Part shown: positions 53,001-59,600 of the stretch, in pieces
Position numbering within the stretch: position 1 is the stretch's first letter
Layout: each line of letters begins with the position of its first letter
Assembly: GCF_012273895.1 (NCBI RefSeq)
Contig: NC_052104.1
Location: 4,774,001 to 4,838,000 of the forward strand
Source of the DNA: Zerene cesonia
Taxonomy: Eukaryota; Arthropoda; Insecta; Lepidoptera; Pieridae
Reading direction: 5' to 3'
Length of the DNA stretch: 64,000 nucleotides
Program-made: the position numbers and the translations under genes
The notes under the pieces: generated by a model
Seen by the model: only the letters and a program-made list of their open reading frames with translations
Database searches by the model: none
Told to the model about the DNA's origin: nothing

Positions 53001-53578
53001 AGATATTGACAATCTTTTGTAGACATAACTCTGTCCTACTTATTCAAACTACGCTCTTTAACTTCCCTGCACAATTTTATCTTCTTCATTAGTTATTCAT
53101 GTTATTTTTGCTGGTGACTACATGAAGACTATATGAATTTGAATGTGTGTTGAAAGCATGAACATAAAAAAAAATCGCAGATTCTATTAATGAAAATCAT
53201 CCTGGTGTTATGGGCAATCATTCTGTTTTAATCAAGATATTCTTTTAAGCAACATAGCCATATATTTTTTTACTACACTCAATAGATTTTTAATGAACCA
53301 GCCTATAATTTTTATTCTATTCAATACATATGTGATCGTGTGTAATTTTAGCTCTTGCAGTCTTCTTAAAATAATAAAGAATGAAAAAGTTCAGGCAAAA
53401 ATAACATCACATAACTTTTAAACAACATTACTTTACTTAAATGCAATCTTAATTCTCAGCATCTTTAAGCTGCGACTCTGTAACTTCATCAGCGGAACGT
53501 ACAGCTCTTCTCGGAGCTGCAAGTCAACATACGTTGGTATTGAGTGGAGAACTACGAGACGAAGATACATTGCTATAA
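20273..53578 (+). CDS. unc80: UNC80, scaffold of the NALCN sodium-leak channel complex
   Basis: UNC80 bridges NALCN and UNC79 at the neuronal plasma membrane. It is needed for channel localisation, and so for background Na+ current, resting potential and rhythmic behaviour. I built 65 coding exons (listed in the block entries) totalling 10,119 nt, about 3,372 residues; human UNC80 has 3,258. Every junction is in phase. The start is ATG 20273, with an in-frame stop at 20237; the stop codon is TAA 53576-53578. Recognisable family segments are IFLWRQTTPFVRP near residue 23, SFEKVLVQN, VETKLLYTLHWILL, FVYLFAPISHHLKESD, WGCLVED/YFVRTP-type helical repeats, YQVWPRMEEG, and DTQFCQILRESLDYFGIP. The last 300 residues are low-complexity and Ser-rich. 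Large helical (HEAT-like) repeats are expected from the family. Neighbours do not suggest a shared function. Identification is certain; small exons 2, 28 and 29 are less so. Confidence 0.96.
22302..22322 (+). CDS. unc80: unc80 candidate 21-nt microexon
   Basis: A 21-nt segment between a clean acceptor (actatag) and a strong donor (gtaagttt), phase 0 at both ends, encodes ELKEACK. Joining exon 1 (...HDAACM) directly to exon 3 (SFEKVLVQN) reproduces the human order ASCV-SFERV. The microexon would therefore be a seven-residue insertion and is probably optional, as neuronal microexons often are. Confidence 0.65.
24005..24150. repeat. Transposable-element fragment in an unc80 intron
   Basis: A GC-richer patch with 'accctcggccccttcagcaa', 'gacaaaggacagtggggg' and 'aggaatcccacat'. 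I recognise this wording as a recurrent lepidopteran repeat, but cannot assign a family. It ends about 50 bp before exon 7. Confidence 0.5.
24465..24660 (-). repeat. 'aattgtcagaactaga' repeat, copy 2
   Basis: Reverse-oriented relative of 7225-7450, sharing 'tctagttctgacaatttga', 'gactgggagaacc' and the adjoining T-rich segment. Lies in the intron before unc80 exon 8. Confidence 0.6.
25024..25185 (-). repeat. 'actaatattataaag...gcgaagccgggg' repeat
   Basis: Starts 'tctaatattacaaagctgaa', passes 'gaactactgatccgttttg' and ends 'gagcgaagccggggcggacc'. Closely related copies lie at 41292-41478, 47797-48125 and 57876-58010, and loosely at 32745-32947, 38125-38250 and 40702-40885. It is a short interspersed element of the same broad group as the 'ccgcgg' copies. 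Confidence 0.6.
25460..25612. repeat. Fold-back element (inverted repeat)
   Basis: The left arm, around 25478-25521, reads 'aaagacttttcaacggattt' and on through 'aaacgcgatttgttcattat'. The right arm, around 25550-25603, is nearly its reverse complement. Arms are about 45-55 nt with a few mismatches around a loop of about 30 nt. It resembles a small MITE or a self-complementary intronic hairpin. Confidence 0.75.
25798..26797. other. Assembly gap, 1000 N, with matching flanks
   Basis: The 19-nt string 'tttttatttcatttaaatt' ends the left contig (up to 25797) and also starts the right contig (from 26798). The true gap may therefore be zero or negative. It lies inside the intron between unc80 exons 9 and 10, so no coding sequence is lost. 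Confidence 0.97.
28590..28760 (-). repeat. 'aattgtcagaactaga' repeat, copy 3
   Basis: Reverse-oriented, starting just after unc80 exon 12. Shares 'tagtctagttctgacaattt' and 'actgggttaaccgatttttg' with the copy at 24465-24660. Confidence 0.6.
29590..29730 (+). repeat. tRNA-box repeat, copy 2
   Basis: 'cttgatcacgagacaaaatt' leads into 'ttcgaatctgcgtc', a decayed B-box, then 'tctattctttcggtttcat' and 'ttttaatactataaaacta'. Same family as 8040-8140 and 37133-37239. Confidence 0.6.
30300..30345 (-). repeat. 'ctacatagtataaagcaaagtcgc' repeat fragment
   Basis: A reverse-oriented end fragment of the family seen at 42738-42925 and 44778-44972. It lies about 55 bp before unc80 exon 16. Confidence 0.55.
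31777..31828. repeat. Perfect 18-bp hairpin
   Basis: 'aaaagacaactttatagg' (31777-31794) and its exact reverse complement (31811-31828) are separated by 16 nt. It lies in the intron between unc80 exons 18 and 19. Function unknown; it may be the tips of a small MITE. Confidence 0.85.
32745..32947 (+). repeat. Short interspersed repeat in an unc80 intron
   Basis: 'agacgctcgtcccggctccg' through 'ggataaaaagtatcttttca' and 'taccaaatttcataaaaatc' to 'acatttataatattagtgtg'. Same broad group as 18573-18789 but diverged. Confidence 0.6.
33514..33561. repeat. Perfect 48-bp palindrome next to a splice donor
   Basis: Each half is 24 nt ('agtatcttaatacaatctaa' plus 'ctaa' and its exact reverse complement) with no spacer. 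It begins 16 nt after the donor of unc80 exon 22, so in the pre-mRNA it would form a 24-bp stem close to the 5' splice site. Confidence 0.9.
34826..35385 (+). mobile_element. 3' end of a non-LTR retrotransposon, interrupted by a TA repeat
   Basis: The plus strand first reads a C-terminal reverse-transcriptase-polyprotein ending (RLWNALPETIRN, then RIFKGML), wording typical of non-LTR ORF2 ends. A TA microsatellite follows. The tail then has 'ggttgcctggtagagatggc', 'gccataaggccgccctttg' and 'gtgtgcaataaagaataaat', the usual 3' UTR wording of several lepidopteran LINEs. Truncated and inactive. It fills most of the intron between unc80 exons 26 and 27. Confidence 0.75.
35006..35056. repeat. TA microsatellite
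   Basis: About 25 TA units inside the LINE remnant. Confidence 0.95.
35715..35753 (+). CDS. unc80: unc80 small in-frame exon 28 (Arg-rich)
   Basis: 39 nt, phase 2 at both ends, donor gtgagt. Encodes WMVKRRRLLCNN between the conserved exon 27 and exon 29. Length divisible by three and identical phases mean it can be skipped without frameshift. The RRR run could be a basic trafficking or binding signal; that is inference. Confidence 0.65.
35826..35861 (+). CDS. unc80: unc80 small in-frame exon 29
   Basis: 36 nt, acceptor aaacag, donor gtatgt, phase 2 at both ends. Encodes ALSSQHTLMPV and completes an E codon with the next exon (E-EANRRW). Also skippable in frame. Confidence 0.65.
36760..36885 (+). 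repeat. Short interspersed repeat fragment
   Basis: Contains 'tagatagagtgattcaa' as in 42738-42925 and 44778-44972, and ends 'acacccgtgcgaagtcggga'. Confidence 0.5.
37133..37239. mobile_element. 107-bp MITE-like element with 22-bp terminal inverted repeats and a tRNA B-box
   Basis: The left end 'gagaaattttgaaagaatag' plus 'aa' (37133-37154) is an exact reverse complement of the right end (37218-37239). Between them lies 'gatcacgaggcgggattcga' followed by acccgcg, a near-perfect T-arm and B-box. Related diverged copies: 8040-8140, 29590-29730, 58810-58870. It lies 44 nt before unc80 exon 31. No clear target-site duplication was seen. Confidence 0.8.
38125..38250 (+). repeat. Short interspersed repeat fragment
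   Basis: 'aactagttgttcacgtcggc' then 'ttcgcccgtggtatataatcc' style wording and 'atcagtttctaaaacgtgac'. Related to the 'gcgaagcc' group. Intron before unc80 exon 33. Confidence 0.5.
40195..40240 (+). repeat. End fragment of the tRNA-box repeat family
   Basis: 'agcatttcaatgctataaaa' matches the right part of 8040-8140 and the left flank of 37133-37239 (reverse). Fragment only. Confidence 0.45.
40702..40885 (-). repeat. Short interspersed repeat in an unc80 intron
   Basis: 'cacactaatattataaattt' through 'gaaactactgaacgcatttt' to 'tactttttatcccgattaaa'. Reverse orientation relative to 32745-32947. Confidence 0.55.
41292..41478 (-). repeat. Short interspersed repeat in an unc80 intron
   Basis: 'atactaatattataaagaag' to 'gtaaaaccgcggggcacagc' and ctagta. 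Ends about 85 bp before exon 40. Confidence 0.65.
41770..41955 (+). repeat. 'gccccgcggtttcaccc' repeat, copy 2
   Basis: 'taactagctgcgccccgcgg', 'gtccgtatcccgtaggaata', 'gttggccgattctcagatct' and 'tgtgacacgagaatttgata'. Best matched, in reverse, by the unit at 63260-63440. Confidence 0.75.
42135..42345 (-). repeat. 'gccccgcggtttcaccc' repeat, copy 3 (reverse)
   Basis: 'cctactaatattataaatgc' to 'gtgaaaccgcggggcgcagc'. Faces copy 2 about 180 bp away, so the two form an inverted pair in the intron between unc80 exons 40 and 41. Confidence 0.75.
42738..42925 (+). repeat. 'cactacatagtataaaacaa' repeat, copy A
   Basis: Starts 'cactacatagtataaaacaa', continues 'tagatagagtgattcaagag', ends 'aagccgcgagcaaaagctag'. 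Nearly the same unit recurs at 44778-44972 and in part at 36760-36885. Confidence 0.7.
44778..44972 (+). repeat. 'cactacatagtataaaacaa' repeat, copy B
   Basis: Same landmarks as 42738-42925 ('gtataaaacaaagtcgcttt', 'tagagtgattcaagaggaag') with an end 'cgcagataaaagctagtt'. Lies between unc80 exons 47 and 48. Confidence 0.7.
46879..46959. repeat. Short direct repeat, 32 nt twice
   Basis: 'taatatcagttatgatttat' and the next 12 nt at 46879-46910 recur exactly at 46928-46959. It is a local duplication in the intron before unc80 exon 53. Confidence 0.85.
47797..48125 (-). repeat. Interspersed repeat with an internal near-duplication
   Basis: 'ctactaatattataaatgcg' to 'gggcgaagccgcgggcgaaa'. The segment 'ccgattttgatgaaacttgg'-like occurs twice, so the element carries a partial internal duplication. 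Lies between unc80 exons 55 and 56. Confidence 0.6.
48204..53578 (+). other. unc80: unc80 exons 56-65 (C-terminal block)
   Basis: Exons: 48204-48416, 48954-49138, 49499-49664, 50070-50246, 50845-50958, 51284-51388, 51482-51633, 51934-52073, 52532-52617, 53460-53578. Exons 56-58 match the end of the human conserved region (ALKVLCACFTSELCCEWGRI, HHLWDFLEHTVTYRTPLYVL). Later exons are Ser/Gly/Ala-rich and disordered, ending ELRDEDTLL-stop. Exons 57-59 and 64 are strikingly GC-rich at third positions, unlike the rest of the gene. A 3' UTR follows, with ATTAAA at 53875-53880 as the likely poly(A) signal. Confidence 0.9.
50560..50790 (-). repeat. SINE-type repeat, copy 3 (reverse)
   Basis: Reverse of the element at 3022-3415: 'ggtaagagattaccaccacc', 'atttcacgccgattttgtga', 'gtgccaaagcgtactcgac'. 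Lies in the intron before unc80 exon 60. Confidence 0.7.
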
Positions 53579-54009
53579 ATTTATTATTAGAAATATCAAT
53601 CTCACTCTCTAGTCTCTTACATCTTTAGAAATTTTCATTGATATTTACTTAACAATCTAGTCAACAATTAAAATAATAATTAATTATTAAAGTGAATACA
53701 GCAGTGGATTGTTTTTATGTCTTCATATTGTTTTGAGTAATGAATATTATAAATGTCATTGTTAATATAGAGTTTTTATTTATATATGTATATTGTTGAG
53801 TATGGTTCTTAGAATAGTACAAATGAATGTCTATTTAAATCTAGTCATTAATTTTATGCATTTGTTACTTGAATATTAAAGCAACTTTGTAGATTTCATA
53901 AATTATTGTTTTATTTATCATCCTGAATAATATCCTTGGGATATAAAATGAACACATTTTGGTATCAAAAATAATATAATTTAATGTTAATATTACAGTA
54001 AAATCACAA
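53579..54009. terminator. Convergent 3' ends of unc80 (+) and Ndc1 (-)
   Basis: The 431 bp between the two stop codons carries ATTAAA for the plus strand (53875-53880) and AATAAA for the minus strand (53910-53915 read in reverse). Cleavage sites expected 10-30 nt past each signal would make the two mRNAs abut or overlap slightly. Confidence 0.65.
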
Positions 54010-55704
54010 TTATGGTTCTTTACAAGCTAAAAATGGTTGAATAGCAACTTGAACATCATGATCTAAAGGTATATCATGGATGTATTTAGAAAATGTAATG
54101 ACAATTTTATAAATGCTGCGTTTCACTGAAGACAGCACAGCTGCCTTTGTCCTTATAGCTAAATTATCATTGAGTATCTGTTTCCTTGGGACAAGCCCAG
54201 GCTTTGACAACTTGTCCAAACTTTGTTTTAGATTGACCAGTGCCGACAAAACAATAGGTAAATCATTCTGCACAACTCCATACTTATCTTCTTTCAAAGA
54301 AACAGCTACAATATGGGCTAATCCTTCACATGTCCACATGACAGGAGGTGCTTGCAACAGGATGAATTTTAATTTAGTGTCAATAAGCTCCCCAAAGAAA
54401 TAATGGATACCTGGCTTTTGACACAGCTTTAGAAGGAATTTATTAAACTCATCTTTAACTGCAGCTGCAAATGTGTCCTCATTTTTGTCTTTATTAAGAC
54501 TTTTAATATCCATTGCTTGTGGGGACTGTGCCATGTTACGTAAAGTTCCAGACAATCCATAAGGTGATGATATAGGAGATATATTCACTGGTTTCTTGAT
54601 ACTCAAATCATTTACCCCGGTAATATTATTTTCACCATTAATGCTCTCCAACTCCTTATTAAAAGATTTTATTATGGTTAAACAATTTTCCAGTAAATTG
54701 TTCCAATTCCTAGGGTGTCCACCTGGTTGAGACAAGGTAAAAATTTGTGATCTTCGTACAGGGTCTGTCATAGCTAAAATTCTTAAGTACTGTGCTCCCA
54801 GAAATGCAGTAAATTGTGATCTTTGTGATAATGCTCCGTACAATGTCAAACTTCTCTCAGATTCAATTGGAAATTTTATAGGTTCTGTCAAAACTATGTT
54901 GAACACTGTTCTCATTGTATTAACAGACACAAAAAAGAGGCTAGCATAAAACCAAAGGCCAATCCAGATACCAGAACTTAGCATATTTATAATATTATCC
55001 AGTGCAGCATCCTCTAAATAAACACTGTACACTTCAGAAACAACAGATCTTGGTTTATTTCCCCATATATAATAAAATACACAGTAATAAGCTACGGGCT
55101 TCATGGCATTTTGGAATCCCTTTGAAACAACACTACTTATAACTAACTTCATCTGTTGAAATTTGTCCTGATATATATGTGGGAATGTCAAAACAGTCTT
55201 GTTAAAAATGTGTGCACTGAGGAAATAGTATAAGCCCATCCACATTCCACCCAGCTGTAAAAACAAACTCTGCTCATTTAGACATTGGCCATCACTTTTT
55301 TCACAAATCTTCTTCAATACATTGTAGTTACTCTTAGCTAATGATGAATATAAGCTCATCGTAAAGTATCCATTTAATGCATAAAGCAGTGTGAATATAA
55401 GATTTTGCAAAGTGAAGATATTTAGAAACATTGAAAACCTAGTAAAATATTTAGGCATAGGAGTCGTGTAATATTTCCCATAAATAAATGCTTGAAAAAA
55501 TGACACCAAACCAAGAAGAATAACGTTAAGTCCCATCTTCCAACTTATAATATCTTGAAATGTAGATGTTATCCATGACAGTGGATGAATTAAGTCAATT
55601 TGAATTATAAACACTAACACAATGGCAAGAAATGATTGCAAAGCAATATCCCACACAACTGCATGAATTAGTCTTTGCGAAAATATTTCACTTTTAGTCT
55701 CCAT
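54010..55704 (-). CDS. Ndc1: Nucleoporin NDC1 (transmembrane, single exon)
   Basis: NDC1 is an integral membrane nucleoporin of the nuclear pore complex. It helps insert pores into the nuclear envelope and binds the Nup53/Aladin side of the scaffold. The uninterrupted 564-codon ORF starts at ATG 55702-55704. Six hydrophobic segments are visible, at about residues 17-36, 57-76, 90-114, 147-167, 200-215 and 238-264. This matches the family's six-span N-terminal half, and a soluble C-terminal half of about 300 residues follows. Family-like motifs include LQNLIFTLLY, GMWMGLYYFLSAHIFN, LTFPHIYQDKFQ and RSQIFTLSQPGGHPRNWNNL. The length fits insect NDC1 (slightly under 600). The gene is intronless here, unlike vertebrate NDC1. 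Confidence 0.93.
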   Translation of the reverse strand: METKSEIFSQRLIHAVVWDIALQSFLAIVLVFIIQIDLIHPLSWITSTFQDIISWKMGLNVILLGLVSFFQAFIYGKYYTTPMPKYFTRFSMFLNIFTLQNLIFTLLYALNGYFTMSLYSSLAKSNYNVLKKICEKSDGQCLNEQSLFLQLGGMWMGLYYFLSAHIFNKTVLTFPHIYQDKFQQMKLVISSVVSKGFQNAMKPVAYYCVFYYIWGNKPRSVVSEVYSVYLEDAALDNIINMLSSGIWIGLWFYASLFFVSVNTMRTVFNIVLTEPIKFPIESERSLTLYGALSQRSQFTAFLGAQYLRILAMTDPVRRSQIFTLSQPGGHPRNWNNLLENCLTIIKSFNKELESINGENNITGVNDLSIKKPVNISPISSPYGLSGTLRNMAQSPQAMDIKSLNKDKNEDTFAAAVKDEFNKFLLKLCQKPGIHYFFGELIDTKLKFILLQAPPVMWTCEGLAHIVAVSLKEDKYGVVQNDLPIVLSALVNLKQSLDKLSKPGLVPRKQILNDNLAIRTKAAVLSSVKRSIYKIVITFSKYIHDIPLDHDVQVAIQPFLACKEP

Positions 55705-56669
55705 ACCGGCGTCTGATTTAGGTTATAGTACCTGGAGTTGCATTAAATACAACAAGTTTATGGAACCATGTCCAAGTAAGAAATTTGTATGAAACGTCGG
55801 TTGTTAATTACCACTTTTAAGACTATAGGAAAAAATTTATTATGAAACAGACGTGTTTTCTTAAAATACGGTTAAACTGGTCCAAATTTGAAAAATGAGT
55901 ATAAAAATTGAAATGTCAACTTGGAAAAACTGTCATTTGTCAATTTGTTTTTTTTTTAGCTTGTTCCACGCAAAGCTTTAACGTAATCAGCCTTTCAGCG
56001 AACTCTCAAAGTTTTTAAATTATTATGTAATTAATCAGACAATAAAAAAATATCTAACACATCAACACAATATTAAAAAAATTCTAGGAAATACTTCTTG
56101 GATTTGGTTACCAAGGTTTAGCCACATTCTTATATAACGTGATCATTGCTCCCCATTTCCTTTTTTTTCATTAATTTAAAATCACATTTGGATTTATAGT
56201 ATTCAAAGTTCAGTGAATTTTGAGTTTGTTATTTTAGCGTTAATTTATTTTTCAGTGATTTATTCGATACATTGGTTTCGTTCAGAAATAACCGAAAAAT
56301 AAAAATAGTTTGTCTGTGTTCTCTAAATGTCAAATCAGGTCCTGAAATTTATTTATTTAGTTTAGTTTTGATGTTAATTTGCGCGTAGATGTGCAGATAC
56401 ATTCTTACATGATTAATATAATTTAACTGTATAAGACGTAATTCTACCACAATTTTGTTGTGTTTTGCGTACTAAATGCATGTTTTACAAAGGTGGGGCA
56501 TACTCTAGGTATCACCAACTCTTGTCGTGCTAATAGTGCCCTACATTTACGTACCTTTACAAATGGAAGAAAGTTGTGTGCTTAAATCATTTCTTTTTAA
56601 AGGAGTGACTTAATATTATATTCTCAATTTCACATAAATATGGTGTCGGTTTAAGAAAAAAAAACTGTT
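55705..56669. promoter_or_regulatory. Divergent promoter region between Ndc1 and the adaptor gene
   Basis: 965 bp lies between the two start codons, so both promoters and 5' leaders must be here. No clear TATA box was found for either. A four-codon upstream ORF (ATG at 56640-56642, TAA at 56652-56654) precedes the adaptor start in the presumed leader. Confidence 0.6.
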
Positions 56670-59600
56670 ATGTATACTTTGATAGAGATTCTTTTAAGCC
56701 TAGGAGTGCTTGCCACTCTTGTCACCGTTTTATCGGCCTGTGTTTGCGGTTGCAAAAATTCTAATCAGAAGTAAGTTTTTATATTATTAAATATGGCTTT
56801 AAACACTTTCAGTTTTTAACATCAACATTTTGATTATAAATTCATTAATTCAAAATGAAGAGAAATAGATTTGAGCTAGAAGATATTTTGTAACTAATAT
56901 CAGTAAAGTACTACAGGTCTGCTTGTAATTAATCTGTACTTTTAAATTGTCAAATATACATTAAAATTATATTATATTTAACAGAAGTGAGTTGGTTGGC
57001 ACAGCCGGAGTGGTCAAAATCCATTTGGATGAGGAGGCCCCATCTCCAACACCGACCACTCCAGCATCTATTAAGCGGTTTGTCTCAGTACTGGCATGCC
57101 CTTATTGTTTAACCTAACTCCCCAAGGGCTAACATAGAATGTTATTTTATTAACCTCTCAATGTTGTTGGATATAATCATAGTTTTAGCTTTTATATTAC
57201 AACTGTCCTAAATTTTTGCTGTATTACAAGTAGCAATTATTTTTGAATTTTTTAATTATTTTAACTTATTTTAAAATGCTATTAAGTATTTTCATGTTAG
57301 GTGACATCCTTACTAATAGTTTTCTATCACTTCATGCTTTGGGTGCTTCTATATTAACATTCATTTTATTTGTTTTATTCATAAACTTCTTGTACTGTTT
57401 TATGTAAAACATAATAGCATTAAAACTAAAAAGCAGATCAAAAATGGCTCTTTTAGTAAAAAATTACTTGTAATTTTATCCAGGGCTGTTGTAAAACTTA
57501 TAATTTGGCCTTTAACTAAATACTATGAACATGACTCATCTTTTAATCTAAGAGTCATTTATTAAAGGATTCATTCATAGCAGTGACACATTTTACAAGG
57601 AATACTTGCAATACATTATTTCAGTGATTGAAAATTTATATACATCCTAATAATATATAAGTTTTATAATCACATATAATTATATAGTAAGTCTCAAAGA
57701 ATTAGATAATCTGCCTGAAAAAAGCCTGGCAATTAATCATTTCTTTTTCTTTACTTTAGTGCTTCATCGCATGATGTATTAAATGTTTGTTGGAAAATAA
57801 AGATTTTTGCTGGAGCATTTTTAATTCAATGTACTTTTAAGTTCACATGCAACTGATCAACAAGTTATTTATCCCTCCTAATATTATAAATGCAAATGTA
57901 ACTCTGTCTGTCTGTCCCTATACCTCTCCATGTGTCTGTCGTTTTTTTATCTCTCATCTAAAACACTGAACCAATCTGAATAAAATTTGGCACAAAATTA
58001 TCCTGCGAATCTTACAGGATTATTGACATAATTCCAATTATTATAAGAATGTTAATTATATGAATAAAACCTTGAGATGAATGAAGTATTAAATGTTATT
58101 ATTCAAACAATCAAGAGTATTATGCATTTAGAAACTGTTTTAGAACATTTTTAAATCAATATAAAAGTTTACATTTGTTTTCTTTTTTGTCTTACCAAAT
58201 ATAAACTGAAGGTCCAATATTAACAACACACAATTCTACTTATATTTGTGTTCTTTTAAGTTTTTACAAGAATTTACAATAGGATGTGTTTGCATTTTTT
58301 CTTATTTTCTCTATTATTTTTAATTTCGTCTATATCCATCAACTATAATGCAAATATATTCTCATATAAAATACTGATTTTAATATTGAAAGCAGGGCAT
58401 CTACACAAAACAGCCAAAGGAGTCTTCCGGAAATTCCACATCCAGTCGGAAGACATGACAGTGGTGATACAGCATCAGAAATATATGCAACTGTCAACTT
58501 GGATGAAGGTAATTCTTACTAATTTAATAAGAAAATTGTATTTACAACAATAACAGGAAGAGTTAATCTTATTCCACTGATCCTATTAGAGAAAATTATT
58601 TCATCAACCTGCTAATGCTATATGAATTTTTTAAATTAATGCATGTTTCATTCAATGATCGAAAAGCATAGAAACTATTTGGTTTCTTTAAAGTTTAATT
58701 ATGGTTTTTATTGAGCATTAGTTTCCACTGTTTGTATATTTATGTGACATAAAGTTTCCTTCATCTATCACCACTTTCAAATATCTCGAATCTTAAGGTA
58801 ATATAAATATGGCAAAAAGAAGCGGGTTCGAATACCGCCTCGTGTTCAATTTTTTCTATTCTTTAAAACTGTCATGAATCTTAGAAAACCGCCAAACACT
58901 CGATATTGCTTACGTGCACAATGCGACGTCGCTGGACTTGCGCTATCTACAATCAGCTAATACTTGAGATTTTCAACTCAGAAAACGAAGGCTTCAATTT
59001 CAAGAGCCACTTTTCGATATTAATGAACGAATAAATCAATTTGCTTCAATTTAAAAGTGAATTCCCGAGTCACTTAAGAAACTCAAGCGGGTGATCTTAG
59101 AACATCGCTATTTTTATAAGACCGCTATTTATTATAATGTAACCTAGGTTAATTTTAAGTTTGTAATCTAGTGAAATAAAGGATGAATACATAAATAAAT
59201 TAACATTCTTATGCAGTATTCGCAATAAGCGTCTTCTTCTATGTATAAAGTATATGCCCGAAGGTGCTATGCTAATCTATGTCATGAATAGGAAAAAAAG
59301 CGATAAGTATGTTATGAGTTCATCGAACTAGGAATATAAGTAGATAATTTAGGAAATTCCCTTTAAACTAATAATAATATTGATAAGTGACTGTTCACGC
59401 TATGACATGCGTATTCTAGTCATATTTTTTGTGTTGAAAATTTTACAACAACTGCTACTGCAGTAACCAATGCATGATTTGTTTTGATACCGATATGTGA
59501 TTATTATCTAGATGGTTATCAACAGAGGTAATGGCAACATCAAAGCACCGATTGTCGGAATACTTGATCACGATAAATGCTGTTATGTATTTCAATTGAA

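Noticed and set aside
57078..57118. Read-through of adaptor exon 2 to a nearby stop (…VSVLACPYC…)
   Set aside because: The donor CG|gtttgt joins in phase to exon 3, which continues the tyrosine-rich tail; read-through would be intron retention.
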